A stretch of DNA of 64,000 nucleotides. Source: JADHUC01 sp964617665 (lineage in GTDB: Bacteria > Planctomycetota > Planctomycetia > Pirellulales > Pirellulaceae). The notes below the pieces were generated by a model that did not search any database, had not been told where the DNA came from, and saw only the letters and a list, made by a program, of their open reading frames with translations. How positions within the stretch are numbered: the first letter of the stretch is position 1; every line of letters begins with the position of its first letter. The stretch is from assembly GCA_964617665.1 (NCBI GenBank), contig CAZUAH010000007.1, positions 9,184-73,183 on the forward strand, in the 5' to 3' direction. A program made the translations under genes and the position numbers. Of the stretch, positions 1 through 8,995 are shown in pieces.

Positions 1-80
1 CTCGTCACGAGTTCCTCGAACGCCTCCGAGAATCCGTAGATTTGCCAGTCTCCTTCGCAGACACCTCGCCGTCGACTTGA
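1..80 (+). CDS. 3' end of an unidentified gene running in from the left
   Basis: Frame 3 is open from the window edge to a TGA at 78-80 and encodes about 25 residues that end in ADTSPST. The amino-acid composition looks like an ordinary protein tail, with alternating acidic and hydrophobic residues. It sits 41 bases before the next gene on the same strand, so it may be the upstream member of that operon. Too little is present to name a family, and it could be chance open frame. Confidence 0.35.
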   Translation, partial: RHEFLERLRESVDLPVSFADTSPST

Positions 81-121
81 TAGACTCTTGCGGTGGTCTT
101 CTGAGCTGAAAGGACAGATGA

Positions 122-865
122 ATGAGCGAGTCGCAACTCACTTCAGAGGAACTGAAACGTTACGATCGGCAGATCGGGCCTGGCGTCCTTCCAGTCGAAG
201 GACAAGCGCGTCTTAAGCAATCATCCGCGCTTGTAACTCGAACCGGCGGGATGGGCGGACCGGCCTCGCTGATGCTGGCCATGGGAGGCGTCGGACGCGT
301 CATCATCGCGCATGGTGGCGATCTGATTTCGCCCGACCTGAATCGACAGGTGCTTGGGTGCGAGAAAGGCGTCGGTAAACCGCGAGTGCCCGACTTCGGC
401 GAGTATCTGCAGTCGATGAATGGGCTGGTGGAAATCGAAGCGATCGATCACGAGCCGGATGATCAGGAGGCCATGGATCTAGCTCGCCGCGTCGACATCA
501 TCTTGTCCTGCCCGCCGGGATTCGAGGAGCGTCTAAGGCTAAACCGCGCGGCGGTCGCTGCTGGAGTACCGTTGATCGACGCAGCTCAGTGGGGCATGAC
601 AGGAACGCTTGCCGTGCTCAATCCCGGCCGAACGGCCTGCCTGGAATGCGCTTACCCTGCCCCCCCACCGTTCGAGGAGCTTTTTCCCGTGGTTGGGGCA
701 ATTTCGTCTGCAATGGGTTCGTTGGCCGCGCTGGAGGCGATCAAGATACTCTCGGGCGTGGGAAAGCCACTCTGGGGAAAAATGCTTACATACGATGGTT
801 ACCAGGGACGTGTTTCGACGGTCGGTCTGACCCGTCGCACGGATTGCCCGTGCTGCGGCGGGTGA
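122..865 (+). CDS. ThiF/MoeB/HesA-family E1-like adenylyltransferase
   Basis: A 247-residue protein of the ThiF/MoeB/E1 superfamily, which adenylates the C-terminus of small ubiquitin-like sulfur carriers. Support comes from the start RYDRQIGPGVLPVEGQARL, a glycine-rich nucleotide loop (TGGMGG, residues about 41-46), the LNRQVL segment with the conserved Arg, and two zinc-type cysteine pairs (CLEC near 175 and CPCC at the C-terminus). The first glycine of the usual GxGGxG loop is replaced (RTGGMGG), so ATP binding may be atypical. Start ATG at 122 follows AAGGACAG. No ThiS- or MoaD-like carrier is adjacent, so the pathway (thiamine, Moco or another) cannot be told. A second E1-like gene lies at 40001-41044. 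Confidence 0.8.
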   Translation: MSESQLTSEELKRYDRQIGPGVLPVEGQARLKQSSALVTRTGGMGGPASLMLAMGGVGRVIIAHGGDLISPDLNRQVLGCEKGVGKPRVPDFGEYLQSMNGLVEIEAIDHEPDDQEAMDLARRVDIILSCPPGFEERLRLNRAAVAAGVPLIDAAQWGMTGTLAVLNPGRTACLECAYPAPPPFEELFPVVGAISSAMGSLAALEAIKILSGVGKPLWGKMLTYDGYQGRVSTVGLTRRTDCPCCGG

Positions 866-1040
866 TAGCAGAAGTAGCATTCACCTCGCCAAATCGGCAT
901 TTGGGCCGTTTTGCCATTTCGCTATACTCCGCGCCCTCGTCTGCAGACATTCTCCTGTTGGTATAGCCGTGTCTTATCTTTCTCGGCATTGATCGATGCC
1001 TGTCCGAGATCGACAGGTGCCGCTACGTGCCGGTCCGACG

Positions 1041-1982
1041 ATGGTGACAAACCGCATCCGCAAACCACATCGAAGCATTCTCTGCCTGTTGCCCGCGCTG
1101 CTGGCAGCCTTGGTGGGGTGTGGACAGACGCGGCAACGCTTGGCTACCGACCAACTCCTGATGTCCGACGCCGTGGACCGGACGGTCTCGCGGATCGACT
1201 TCACTCCACTGACGGGGCAGAAAGTCTACTTTGATACGACCTACATCAAGCCGGTCAAAGGTCTGCTCTTTGTCAACGCGGACTACGTCATCAGTTCACT
1301 ACGGCAACAGATGGTTGCGGCTGGCTGCCTCCTTCAGGAAGATGCGGCCAGCGCCGACTACGTCGTCGAGGCCCGCGTTGGCGCACTTGGCACAGACGGC
1401 CACGAAGTGACGTACGGTGTACCAGCTAGCACGGGGCTAAGCACGGCAGCGTCGCTGTTACCGAACGCTCCGCCGATCCCTATGATCCCCGAGATATCGA
1501 TCGCCAGAAAAAACGACTATCGAGGTGCTGCGAAGATCGCCATGTTTGCCTACCACCGCGAGACTCGAAAGCCAGTTTGGCAGTCGGGCGTGACCGTTTC
1601 GGCAAGCGATGCCAAAGAAGCCTGGGTATTTGGCGCGGGACCGATTCAGTACGGAACGATCTACGATGGAACTCGTTTTGCAGGCGATCAAATACGCAAC
1701 CTCCTCTACCTAGGGCGTGAAGACCGCGATAGATCCCAGGGCGCGGTGTCGTACTACGACCATGTGGATTTTGGGCAGATCGCGAAGAAGGCAGAGGAAA
1801 GGAAGGAAAGGGCCGAGGCGCTCGAACAACAGTTTGTGGAGATCCCTGAACTGTCGCCATTAAGCCAGGAGATTCTATCCACGCCGGATCCATCTCGAAC
1901 ACAGCATCAAATCGCTGATCCGGGCCTCCCGGCACCCCCGGTTGCCGACCGTCTGCCTCCCGTACGTGATATGCGGCGGTAG
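1041..1982 (+). CDS. Putative planctomycete lipoprotein (DUF6655-like)
   Basis: A 313-residue exported protein. From ATG 1041 it begins with basic residues, a hydrophobic segment and a lipobox ending LVGC (Cys27), so it is predicted to be a lipoprotein. An upstream in-frame ATG at 996 would bury the signal peptide, so I prefer 1041. The body has an N-terminal region with a YFDTTYIKPVKG motif, a central stretch of small residues and prolines, and a charged Lys/Glu-rich stretch followed by a Pro-rich C-terminal tail. This resembles conserved planctomycete lipoproteins of unknown function. The DUF6655 link is from memory of the family and is not certain. No catalytic motif is visible. Confidence 0.7.
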   Translation: MVTNRIRKPHRSILCLLPALLAALVGCGQTRQRLATDQLLMSDAVDRTVSRIDFTPLTGQKVYFDTTYIKPVKGLLFVNADYVISSLRQQMVAAGCLLQEDAASADYVVEARVGALGTDGHEVTYGVPASTGLSTAASLLPNAPPIPMIPEISIARKNDYRGAAKIAMFAYHRETRKPVWQSGVTVSASDAKEAWVFGAGPIQYGTIYDGTRFAGDQIRNLLYLGREDRDRSQGAVSYYDHVDFGQIAKKAEERKERAEALEQQFVEIPELSPLSQEILSTPDPSRTQHQIADPGLPAPPVADRLPPVRDMRR

Positions 1983-2184
1983 TCGCACCAGAGGAATCGG
2001 TTTCGGCAAACACACCACAGCGACTGGCGCGTTCTCGTCAGCTGGGCTTTCAACCGCCACATAATCTCACCACTTTCGTGTCCCGCAATTGAGACCGGCC
2101 GAGAGATGGATTAGGATGCGCTGACCAGCATCAGAGAACGATTCCGGCTGAAGCAGTATCACTCAAACATGCGAGGCACCGACG

Positions 2185-3483
2185 ATGAAAGTTCGTACTG
2201 CGTTTCATTTGGTTGTAGTTGCTGGCCTTCTGGTTGGCGCAGAAGTCTACGCCCAATCCAAAAGCTTCAACTACGACGAATCCAAGGTCCCCAAGTACAC
2301 ACTGCCCGATCCGTTGGTGCTGGCGAACGGTGATCGGGTAGCCGACGCGGAGACTTGGCGTACCCAACGAAGGGCCGAAGTTCTGTCATTGTTCGAGACG
2401 CATGTCTTCGGTCGAAGTCCCGGGCGTCCAGGATCGATGACATTCAAAGTCACTTCGGTCGACGCCAACGCCCTGAATGGGAAAGCCATACGAAGGGAGG
2501 TTTCCGCATTTTTCGGCAGCGAAATGGACGGCCCCAAGATGGACATTCTGGTCTACCTGCCCGCCGAGACAGAAGGCGCCGTGCCCGCCTTTCTGGGCTT
2601 GAATTTCTACGGAAACCACACGATCAACTCCGATCCCGGAATCACGCTCAGCAAACAGTGGATGCGTTCGAACTCGAAAATGGGAGTCGTTGACAATCAC
2701 GCCACCGAAGCGTCTCGCGGAACCGCGTCGAGCCGTTGGGCGGTCGATACGATTTTGGACCGAGGGTACGCGCTGGCGACAATCTACTACGGCGATATCG
2801 ATCCCGACTTCGACGATGGCTTTCAGAATGGTGTGCACCCGCTGTTCTACAAAGAAGGCAAGACGAAGCCCGCGCCGGGCGAGTGGGGATCCATCAGCGC
2901 CTGGGCCTGGGGCCTCAGTCGAGCGTTGGACTACTTCGAGACCGACGATGATATCGACCATCAGCGAGTGGCCGTCCTGGGACATTCGCGGTTGGGCAAG
3001 ACCTCGTTATGGGCCGGCGCCACGGACGAACGCTTCGCACTGGTCATTTCGAACAATTCGGGATGCGGAGGCGCAGCACTCAGCCGTCGGCGGTTCGGCG
3101 AAACCGTTAAGCGAATCAACACATCCTTTCCGCACTGGTTCTGCGACAATTTCAACAAGTACAACGACAACGAGGACGCGTTGCCCGTTGACCAGCATAT
3201 GTTGATCGCTTTGTCTGCGCCACGGCCAGTCTACGTGGCCAGCGCCCAGGAAGACCGCTGGGCCGACCCGCGTGGCGAATTCCTTGCCGCCAAGAACGCC
3301 GAACCGGTGTATCAGGTTCTTGGCGCGGGCGGGTTACCGGCGGAGAAGATGCCCGAGGTCAACAAACCGGCCAGCGACATCATCGGGTACCACATGCGAA
3401 GCGGTAGACATGATGTGACCGACTACGATTGGGAGCAGTATCTGAACTTCGCGGACAAACACCTGGGAAAGCAGGAAGAGTAG
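2185..3483 (+). CDS. Glucuronoyl methylesterase-like alpha/beta hydrolase (CE15 family)
   Basis: A 432-residue secreted enzyme with signal peptide residues 1-24 (cleavage after VYA). The mature part starts FNYDES..VPKYTLPDPL and keeps the CE15 layout. The nucleophile motif is GHSRLGK with Ser268, the catalytic-region His is His409 in RSGRHDVTDYDW, and an acidic stretch AQEDRWADPRGEF lies between them. CE15 enzymes cleave the ester between 4-O-methylglucuronic acid on xylan and lignin alcohols. The nearest bacterial homologues are often annotated as acetyl xylan esterase. It stands alone, with the oppositely directed macro-domain gene 10 bases beyond its stop. It suggests degradation of plant or algal polysaccharide. 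Confidence 0.88.
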   Translation: MKVRTAFHLVVVAGLLVGAEVYAQSKSFNYDESKVPKYTLPDPLVLANGDRVADAETWRTQRRAEVLSLFETHVFGRSPGRPGSMTFKVTSVDANALNGKAIRREVSAFFGSEMDGPKMDILVYLPAETEGAVPAFLGLNFYGNHTINSDPGITLSKQWMRSNSKMGVVDNHATEASRGTASSRWAVDTILDRGYALATIYYGDIDPDFDDGFQNGVHPLFYKEGKTKPAPGEWGSISAWAWGLSRALDYFETDDDIDHQRVAVLGHSRLGKTSLWAGATDERFALVISNNSGCGGAALSRRRFGETVKRINTSFPHWFCDNFNKYNDNEDALPVDQHMLIALSAPRPVYVASAQEDRWADPRGEFLAAKNAEPVYQVLGAGGLPAEKMPEVNKPASDIIGYHMRSGRHDVTDYDWEQYLNFADKHLGKQEE

Positions 3484-3493
3484 CGGGATCACG

Positions 3494-4033
3494 CTAGGAA
3501 GTCAGTTCCGTCAGCGCCGATTTAAAGGCTTCGTACGCCGGTTCGCCGTATAGCACGAATCGAACCAACTCGGGCCTTCTGTACTGGCGAATGAACTCGA
3601 TCGTGGTCTCCAACGCAACGCGCGCTGCCTTGTCCATCGGATAGCCATACACACCCGTGCTGACGGCCGGGAAAGCGATGCTCTTGCAGTCATTCTCGAC
3701 AGCCAACTCCAACGAGCGTCGATGGGTTCCGGCCAGCAGATCCGGTTCGCCCACTTTTCCGCCCTGCCAAAACGGTCCGACCGAGTGAATCACGTGTTTT
3801 GCGGGTAGACTCCCCGCTCCGGTGATGACTGCCGAGCCAGTTGGACATCCGTCGGGGTACAGTCGGTCAGTCTCCTGCATTATGGTGGGTCCGCCGCGCC
3901 CGTGGATCGCTCCGTCTACACCGCCACCGCCCGCTAGTTGGCTATTTGCCGCGTTGACGATGGCATCCACTTCCTGTTTGGTGATATCGCCTTCGACTAA
4001 TTCCAGCGTCTGGCCCTCTATTGTCACTTTCAT
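3494..4033 (-). CDS. Macro-domain protein, probable O-acetyl-ADP-ribose deacetylase
   Basis: A 179-residue single macro domain (YmdB-like). It shows the ADP-ribose-binding signatures VEGDITKQEVDAIVNAANS near the N-terminus, the glycine loop LAGGGGVDGAIHGRGG, and AFPAVSTGVYGYP in the second binding loop. Such enzymes hydrolyse O-acetyl-ADP-ribose or remove ADP-ribose from proteins. The start at 4033 is chosen because CCGGAGGCAACC directly precedes that ATG. An in-frame start 24 bases further upstream has no ribosome site. It is convergent with the CE15 gene. Confidence 0.92.
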   Translation of the reverse strand: MKVTIEGQTLELVEGDITKQEVDAIVNAANSQLAGGGGVDGAIHGRGGPTIMQETDRLYPDGCPTGSAVITGAGSLPAKHVIHSVGPFWQGGKVGEPDLLAGTHRRSLELAVENDCKSIAFPAVSTGVYGYPMDKAARVALETTIEFIRQYRRPELVRFVLYGEPAYEAFKSALTELTS

Positions 4034-4166
4034 GGTTGCCTCCGGATGCTCGCACAATTAAAGTGCATATTCTCAGTGGTCTTTTTCTGAGATTGACCTA
4101 AATGGCAGCCTCGCGCACAATTCCGACGCCTCTATTGTAGAGGAATCGTTCCAAAGGAGAATATCG

Positions 4167-5144
4167 TTGATTGGATCCGCGCGTGCAATGACGGTGATCT
4201 GGCTGGCTTTCGTCGCCAGTACCAGCGCTCGCGATATCCACGTAGACAATATTGGGGGAAGCGACCTGGCTGACGGATCGTCCGAAAGGACAGCTTGCCG
4301 GACCATCGAACGGGCACTCCGGGCAGCCCAAAAGGGTGACCGAATCGTGCTGACCAACTCGGGGCAGCCATACCGGGAAAGCGTTACGTTGCAGGCCGGT
4401 CGCCACAGCGGTACCTCGGATCGACCCTTCATCATCATTGGAAACGGAGCCACCTTGGAGGGCTCGGCATCGGTACCAGAGCATGCCTGGAAGCATGCTC
4501 ACGGCAACGTCTTTCGCTTTTCTCCAAGGCTGAAGAGCTATCAACTGCTGTTCCTCGACGGCAGGCCAGCCGATCGAGTACCCGTCGATCGCTCCGCAAA
4601 GGACTTGCCGGATTTGAAACCACGCCAGTGGTGTCTTTTCGAACGTCAGATCTACTTCTGCGTCGAGGAAGATCGATTGCCTCACCAATACGATTTGTCT
4701 CATTCGGCGCTGCCGGTCGGCATCACGATGTACGAAGTGCGAAACGTAGTCATCCGCGATCTTGTCGTGCAGGGCTTTCAACTTGACGGCATCAATGCTC
4801 ACGACAGTGTTATGGGAGCAACGCTTCGTGGCGTCACCTGCCGAGGCAACGCTCGCAGTGGGATTTCCGTCTGTGGCGCGTCGCGTGTTCGAATCGAAGG
4901 TTGCTTGGTGGGCAACAATGGCGCGGCGCAGGTGCGCACGGAAGGTCACTCGCATACACACATCGCCCACAGCGACTTGTTGGACAACACAGCACCGCCT
5001 TTGGTGCGCGAGGGCGGCAAGGTGTACATGGACGGAGCCGAAAACGGCCAGAATCAGCAAGCTGCGGTATCACCTCGACGTCCGGCACGTCCAAAAGCAG
5101 TCTCATTCACTCGTCAGGCAATCGCTGGACGTTCTGCGTATTGA
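4167..5144 (+). CDS. Exported right-handed beta-helix repeat protein
   Basis: A 325-residue protein with a short N-terminal hydrophobic export signal and then the opening IHVDNIGGSDLADGSS, typical of secreted planctomycete beta-helix proteins of the pectate-lyase-like fold. Rung-like repeats (NVVIRDLVVQGF, GATLRGVTCRGN, RVRIEGCLVGNN, HTHIAHSDLLDN) occupy roughly residues 190-275. The start is a TTG at 4167, preceded by AAAGGAG at a normal distance; the ATG at 4188 is the alternative. The last 40 residues are basic and proline-rich and do not look like helix rungs, so a frameshift near 5050 is possible. Substrate unknown; probably binds or modifies polysaccharide. Confidence 0.75.
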   Translation: MIGSARAMTVIWLAFVASTSARDIHVDNIGGSDLADGSSERTACRTIERALRAAQKGDRIVLTNSGQPYRESVTLQAGRHSGTSDRPFIIIGNGATLEGSASVPEHAWKHAHGNVFRFSPRLKSYQLLFLDGRPADRVPVDRSAKDLPDLKPRQWCLFERQIYFCVEEDRLPHQYDLSHSALPVGITMYEVRNVVIRDLVVQGFQLDGINAHDSVMGATLRGVTCRGNARSGISVCGASRVRIEGCLVGNNGAAQVRTEGHSHTHIAHSDLLDNTAPPLVREGGKVYMDGAENGQNQQAAVSPRRPARPKAVSFTRQAIAGRSAY

Positions 5145-5164
5145 ACCGCGACCTACCCACCTGA

Positions 5165-6169
5165 CTACGACTGTCCCTTCTGCTCCCGCTCGGCTTCCTC
5201 CAGGATCTCGCTCACTTCTCGGCGGCTGGTCCAATAGTACGCGGCGCCAATCACGGCAATCAGGATGGTCATCAATCGATAGGCCAAAGCGACAATAATC
5301 CCGTCCTCGTTCGCCTGGGCGGGTAACAACTCGTACAACTCGCTGACCGCCAACTCGAACGTTCCCAGTCCGGCCGGCGTCAAAGGCAAGGCGCCGGCGC
5401 ACATGGACAAAGGGACAATGATGAAGTGTTCGGCCAAAGTGGGCGGCTGATCAAAGATTGCCGCTGCCGCCAGATAGATGGCCACACAAAGGGACACATG
5501 GACGAAAACGCTCATCCCCAACGTCGAGGCCAGCACCAGCGGCTTGCCCCGGTAGACTCCCACTGCCGCGATCAACCTCTCTAACGTTGAACCTATCTTG
5601 GGCAGTCGCGTGATCGCATGAACGAAACGGCCTCCCCGGAATCGAGGTATCAGGATCAGGACCACGAACACGATGGCAATCGCCGTGACCACCAGCGTGA
5701 GATCACAGATCGCCTTGACCCTCCAATCGTCGCTTGACACACCAGCCAATAGAATCGCGGTGCTTGTGACCAGCAGTAGGGCAAACAGGCCAACAACGCG
5801 GTCCATCGCCACGGTTGCCACAGCTTCGGTCCGCCGTCCTGGTTGCTCGCGAGCAATGAAAATCGCCTTAAAAAGGTCCCCGCCGACGCTGCCACCGCCA
5901 ACGAAGTTCAGCAGGTAGCCAAGGAACGCCAACCGAAAGGCGTCCGCAATTCGGAACCTCAAGTCCAGGGCTCGCACCAGCAGATACCAGCGGAGAAACG
6001 TCACACAAACAGTGGCCAGCACCAACGCGGCCCCACACGACAGCATGGGCCAATCCTTCTCTTGCTGTCGAAGCCGCTGGAAATCCTCTTGGTCCACACT
6101 GGCGAGAAGCCAAGCGATGATTGCCACAGGAATTGCGAATTTCAGGAATGGGATGACGTACTTTTTCAA
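5165..6169 (-). CDS. Flippase-like integral membrane protein (UPF0104 / LPG synthase TM family)
   Basis: A 334-residue polytopic membrane protein with about 7-8 hydrophobic helices. It contains the family hallmark LGYLLNFVGGGSVGGDLFKA near residues 84-103 and a second conserved part around PLSMCAGALPLTPAGLGTFE. This is the YbhN/AglD transmembrane domain that in MprF-type proteins flips lipids. Free-standing copies are of unknown substrate, often near lipid-linked sugar genes. A polyprenol-phosphate sugar transferase lies 1.2 kb away, at 7345. It ends convergently 20 bases from the beta-helix gene. Confidence 0.85.
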   Translation of the reverse strand: MKKYVIPFLKFAIPVAIIAWLLASVDQEDFQRLRQQEKDWPMLSCGAALVLATVCVTFLRWYLLVRALDLRFRIADAFRLAFLGYLLNFVGGGSVGGDLFKAIFIAREQPGRRTEAVATVAMDRVVGLFALLLVTSTAILLAGVSSDDWRVKAICDLTLVVTAIAIVFVVLILIPRFRGGRFVHAITRLPKIGSTLERLIAAVGVYRGKPLVLASTLGMSVFVHVSLCVAIYLAAAAIFDQPPTLAEHFIIVPLSMCAGALPLTPAGLGTFELAVSELYELLPAQANEDGIIVALAYRLMTILIAVIGAAYYWTSRREVSEILEEAEREQKGQS

Positions 6170-6215
6170 AGGAATCGATGCCTGAAACTCAAGAAAACCA
6201 GAAAATCTGCCGTCC

Positions 6216-6244
6216 TTGACAGTATCTATCGACAGTATTACTTT
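6216..6244 (+). promoter_or_regulatory. Sigma-70-type promoter for tRNA-Ala
   Basis: A perfect -35 box TTGACA (6216-6221) is followed after 17 bases by TACTTT (6239-6244). The expected transcription start near 6251 gives a leader of about 37 bases before the tRNA at 6289. It points away from the divergent membrane-protein gene. Confidence 0.6.
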
Positions 6245-6288
6245 GAGGACTTGTGCTGGACGGCAAGTCCGGCACGGCCCGGCAATTT

Positions 6289-6361
<73 letters not shown>

Positions 6362-6629
6362 CTTTTTCTCATCTACTAAGCAGCAATCGGCAACTCTTGC
6401 ACTAGCCCACTTTCGTGGCTCCAGACTAGTTGGCCGCCTCTACCCAGTCAATGCTGCCAAATTCGCCCGACATAGCCGCTTGATTTCCACATCCGGACGA
6501 GTGGCTGATTATGTCTCCCCGTGCAAGTGCAATTGACGCGTCGCGCGCGGTGCAGATTCGAGCCATGTCACCGGGAAGGACGGCGTCAACTGTGAGTCAC
6601 ACGGTCATGGGCTGATCCAGTGCGTTATC

Positions 6630-7121
6630 TCAGCTTCCATCGTCGTTGTCGGCCGCAAGGAAGATGACGGTCCCCATTGCACCGACAATAGCGGCCGTGG
6701 TAACCGGGCCGTACCGGTGGCCGGACCAGAGCCCGAGTCGGTTAGATGAGAGGTGGGCACGCGATACACGCTCGTCGGACACCACAAGAATGCCGCCTGT
6801 CGCAGACGGCGGCGCCGATTGTGAGGTCCATGCACGGACTACGGCGACCGCTTCACCGTGAGACAGTACGTAGATGCCACCTCGATGGAGATTGACAGCA
6901 AAGACGCCTTGGTCGCTGGTCGTTGCCCGGCGAATGGCGTCTTGTCCGTTCGACACCAGAACGAGCGAATCGGACTTGGGCTGTCCGCTCTTTGTCACCA
7001 ATTGCCCTTGGAGGACGTTGTCTTGCGTTAGCGCGACATCCACGATTGGGATCTGGGCATTTGCCGCAGAAGCCATGCTGATAAGGGTAGCCATCGCCGC
7101 AAGGCTCAAAATGGCTCTCAT
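6630..7121 (-). CDS. Small exported protein with C-terminal membrane anchor, unknown function
   Basis: A 163-residue protein with a signal peptide (MRAILSLAAMATLISM..ANAQ). A beta-rich domain follows, resembling a carboxypeptidase-regulatory or pre-albumin-like fold (LQGQLVTKSGQPKSDSLVLV ... ATTSDQGVFAVNLHRGG). A C-terminal hydrophobic helix TTAAIVGAMGTVIFLAA is followed by an acidic tail NDDGS. The start at 7121 is supported by AAGAAGGGG upstream; a longer frame would add 40 residues before the signal peptide. Not recognised as a named family. The layout suggests a cell-surface structural or sensing role, which is inference. Confidence 0.7.
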   Translation of the reverse strand: MRAILSLAAMATLISMASAANAQIPIVDVALTQDNVLQGQLVTKSGQPKSDSLVLVSNGQDAIRRATTSDQGVFAVNLHRGGIYVLSHGEAVAVVRAWTSQSAPPSATGGILVVSDERVSRAHLSSNRLGLWSGHRYGPVTTAAIVGAMGTVIFLAADNDDGS

Positions 7122-7344
7122 TTCAATTCCCCTTCTTATGCGGGTGACAATCGCAACTACCAAACAAGACAACCTCAGATACACGATCGGCACATTGGGG
7201 GCACTCCACACAGAAAGCACAGACGCATCCCTATCGTCCACCCAGATTACGCCATTCGCCTGTTCAAAAAAAACGCAGGGGCCGACTCAAGCGTGCGCAT
7301 AATCGCATACAATACGTTCGGCCCCATGCAGACATAGGTCCACC

Positions 7345-8085
7345 ATGAGCGATGAACGCCCCACCTTGGTGGTCATAGCCACCTACAACGAAATCGAGAG
7401 CTTGCCGGAATTGACCAACGAGGTGTTTCGTTATGCGCCGGATGTGGATCTCTTGGTGGTTGATGACAATTCGCCGGACGGTACGGGACGCTGGTGCGAC
7501 GAGCGGGCGGCCGACGATAACCGGATTCGCGTCATTCATCGCTCGGGCAAGTTGGGGCTGGGCAGCGCAACCGTCGCTGGCATGCGTTACGCCATCGACC
7601 ACGGCTATGCGTACGTGCTGATTATGGACGCCGATTTCAGCCATCACCCGCGATATATCCCCACGATGCGGACTGGCATGGACGGAGAGGGCGATGAATC
7701 GTGCGTAGATGTGATGATCGGCTCGCGATACGTCAAAGGCGGAAAAGTGGAAGGCTGGCCGCTGCGAAGGCGGTTTATGAGTCGTGCTATCAATCTGTAC
7801 GCTCGATGCCTGTTGGGCCTGAAGATTCGAGACTGCAGCGGCGCGTTTCGCTGCTTTCGTACCGATGTGCTCAAGCAAGTCGACTTTGACAAGATCCACT
7901 CGACGGGCTATTCGTTCCTCGAAGAGATCTTCTGGCACTTGAAACGCAAGGGCGCACGTTTCGGCGAAACGCCAATTGTCTTTGTCGACCGTCAGCAGGG
8001 GCAATCGAAGATCAACATGCGCGAGGCCCTCGCGGCCTTGTGGTCAATATTCCGTCTCGGCGTCCGAAACTGGTTTGGATTCTAG
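7345..8085 (+). CDS. Polyprenol monophosphomannose synthase-like GT2 glycosyltransferase
   Basis: A 246-residue family-2 glycosyltransferase. It has VVIATYNEIESLPEL at the start, the nucleotide-binding DDNSPDGTG near residue 40, MDADFSHHP (the metal-binding DxD region, near 96-104) and the late motif GYSFLEEIFWHLKRKG. This pattern matches DPM1/Ppm1 enzymes that transfer mannose or glucose from GDP/UDP-sugar to polyprenyl phosphate on the inner membrane face. It lacks the C-terminal GtrA-like membrane domain found in some relatives. Probably monocistronic, with a terminator-like hairpin about 90 bases downstream. Confidence 0.9.
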   Translation: MSDERPTLVVIATYNEIESLPELTNEVFRYAPDVDLLVVDDNSPDGTGRWCDERAADDNRIRVIHRSGKLGLGSATVAGMRYAIDHGYAYVLIMDADFSHHPRYIPTMRTGMDGEGDESCVDVMIGSRYVKGGKVEGWPLRRRFMSRAINLYARCLLGLKIRDCSGAFRCFRTDVLKQVDFDKIHSTGYSFLEEIFWHLKRKGARFGETPIVFVDRQQGQSKINMREALAALWSIFRLGVRNWFGF

Positions 8086-8422
8086 CCGGTCAACGTTCTG
8101 TCTCGGCGTACCCGAAGGGCCAAAGCAGCAGCCCGATAGGCCGTTTCGCCATCGCCGCCTGGGTGGTTCAGAGGACCCGTCTTACGGGCGTTTTTTCTAT
8201 CCCAATCGTTGACGTGTCGCGGTCGTCGGGAGAAGAAAGCAACAAATTGCTATTCCATTTCCGCGCCGACGTCTAGAATTCCAAATGGCCGGACATAGCC
8301 AATGAAGAACCTACTGGGCCGGTATGCCGGTCGCGCTGCAGGTCCTGTGAGATATCCACACGCGACGGATGAGGGATTCGGAACAAACCTCATCCATTCA
8401 TCTCATTTGGGAAGAGGCAATT
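8086..8422. other. Intergenic region between the glycosyltransferase and STAS genes
   Basis: No convincing gene. It holds a terminator-like hairpin at 8176-8196. Frames that run through it are continuations of out-of-frame readings. The STAS ribosome site GGGAAGAGG lies at its right end. Confidence 0.6.
8176..8196 (+). terminator. Possible intrinsic terminator after the glycosyltransferase gene
   Basis: CCCGT, loop CTT, ACGGG, then CG and six Ts (8191-8196). The stem is only 5 bp, so it may be weak, but the T-tract position is right. Confidence 0.5.
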
Positions 8423-8788
8423 ATGTCCGAACTCGAATACGACGACAGGAACGATGTACTCGTCGTCCGATTCAACCACCATTCGATTATTGCCAATACG
8501 GTAATCGAGAAAGTTGGGAACGAGCTTCTCTCGCTGGTGGACCGGGCGGACCGAAAAATGCTGCTGGACTTCCGAGGCGTGAGGCATATGTCCTCGGCCA
8601 TGATTGGCAAAGTTCTGCTGCTCCACAAGAACTGTGGCATCGCTAAGGTGGTACTGAAACTCTGCAACATCGATTCCGAGATCATGCAGGCGTTCACGAG
8701 TACCGGCCTGACCAAGGTCCTCAGCATTCACCATACGGAAGCAGACGCTCTTGCCGCGTTTCGGAAGAAACGGTGGGTATTCTGGTGA
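8423..8788 (+). CDS. STAS-domain protein, anti-anti-sigma-factor-like
   Basis: A 121-residue single STAS domain. It has the expected strand/helix pattern, KMLLDFRGVRHMSSAMIGKVLLLHK in the phosphorylation-site region (Ser57/Ser58 align with the regulatory serine of SpoIIAA-type proteins) and a C-terminal helix. STAS proteins bind anti-sigma kinases or act as modules in stressosome-like switches. No kinase or phosphatase partner is adjacent. The start at 8423 follows GGGAAGAGG; an in-frame start 54 bases upstream lacks such a site. It ends before a 9-bp perfect hairpin at 8880-8903. Confidence 0.85.
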   Translation: MSELEYDDRNDVLVVRFNHHSIIANTVIEKVGNELLSLVDRADRKMLLDFRGVRHMSSAMIGKVLLLHKNCGIAKVVLKLCNIDSEIMQAFTSTGLTKVLSIHHTEADALAAFRKKRWVFW

Positions 8789-8879
8789 AACCTATCGTGT
8801 CAAGCGGAACCACTTGGGGTAATCCTGCCTCTTGCCTAGGCTAGGTCCTTTCAGAACTGCATCGACCGGCAAGCGAGTT

Positions 8880-8903
8880 CGGAACTCAGAAACATGAGTT
8901 CCG
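8880..8903 (+). terminator. Perfect 9-bp hairpin, possible terminator of the STAS gene
   Basis: CGGAACTCA and TGAGTTCCG enclose the loop GAAACA. No T-tract follows, so it may be a processing or factor-dependent stop, or a regulatory hairpin 93 bases before the MFS gene. Confidence 0.35.
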
Positions 8904-8995
8904 GCCTGTGAAATGATTGATGTTTCGCTCGTTTGCGGTATCATCGAACACTTCCAGACCGACATCTTCTGTCCTCACAGTGGGAGAATCGACTA

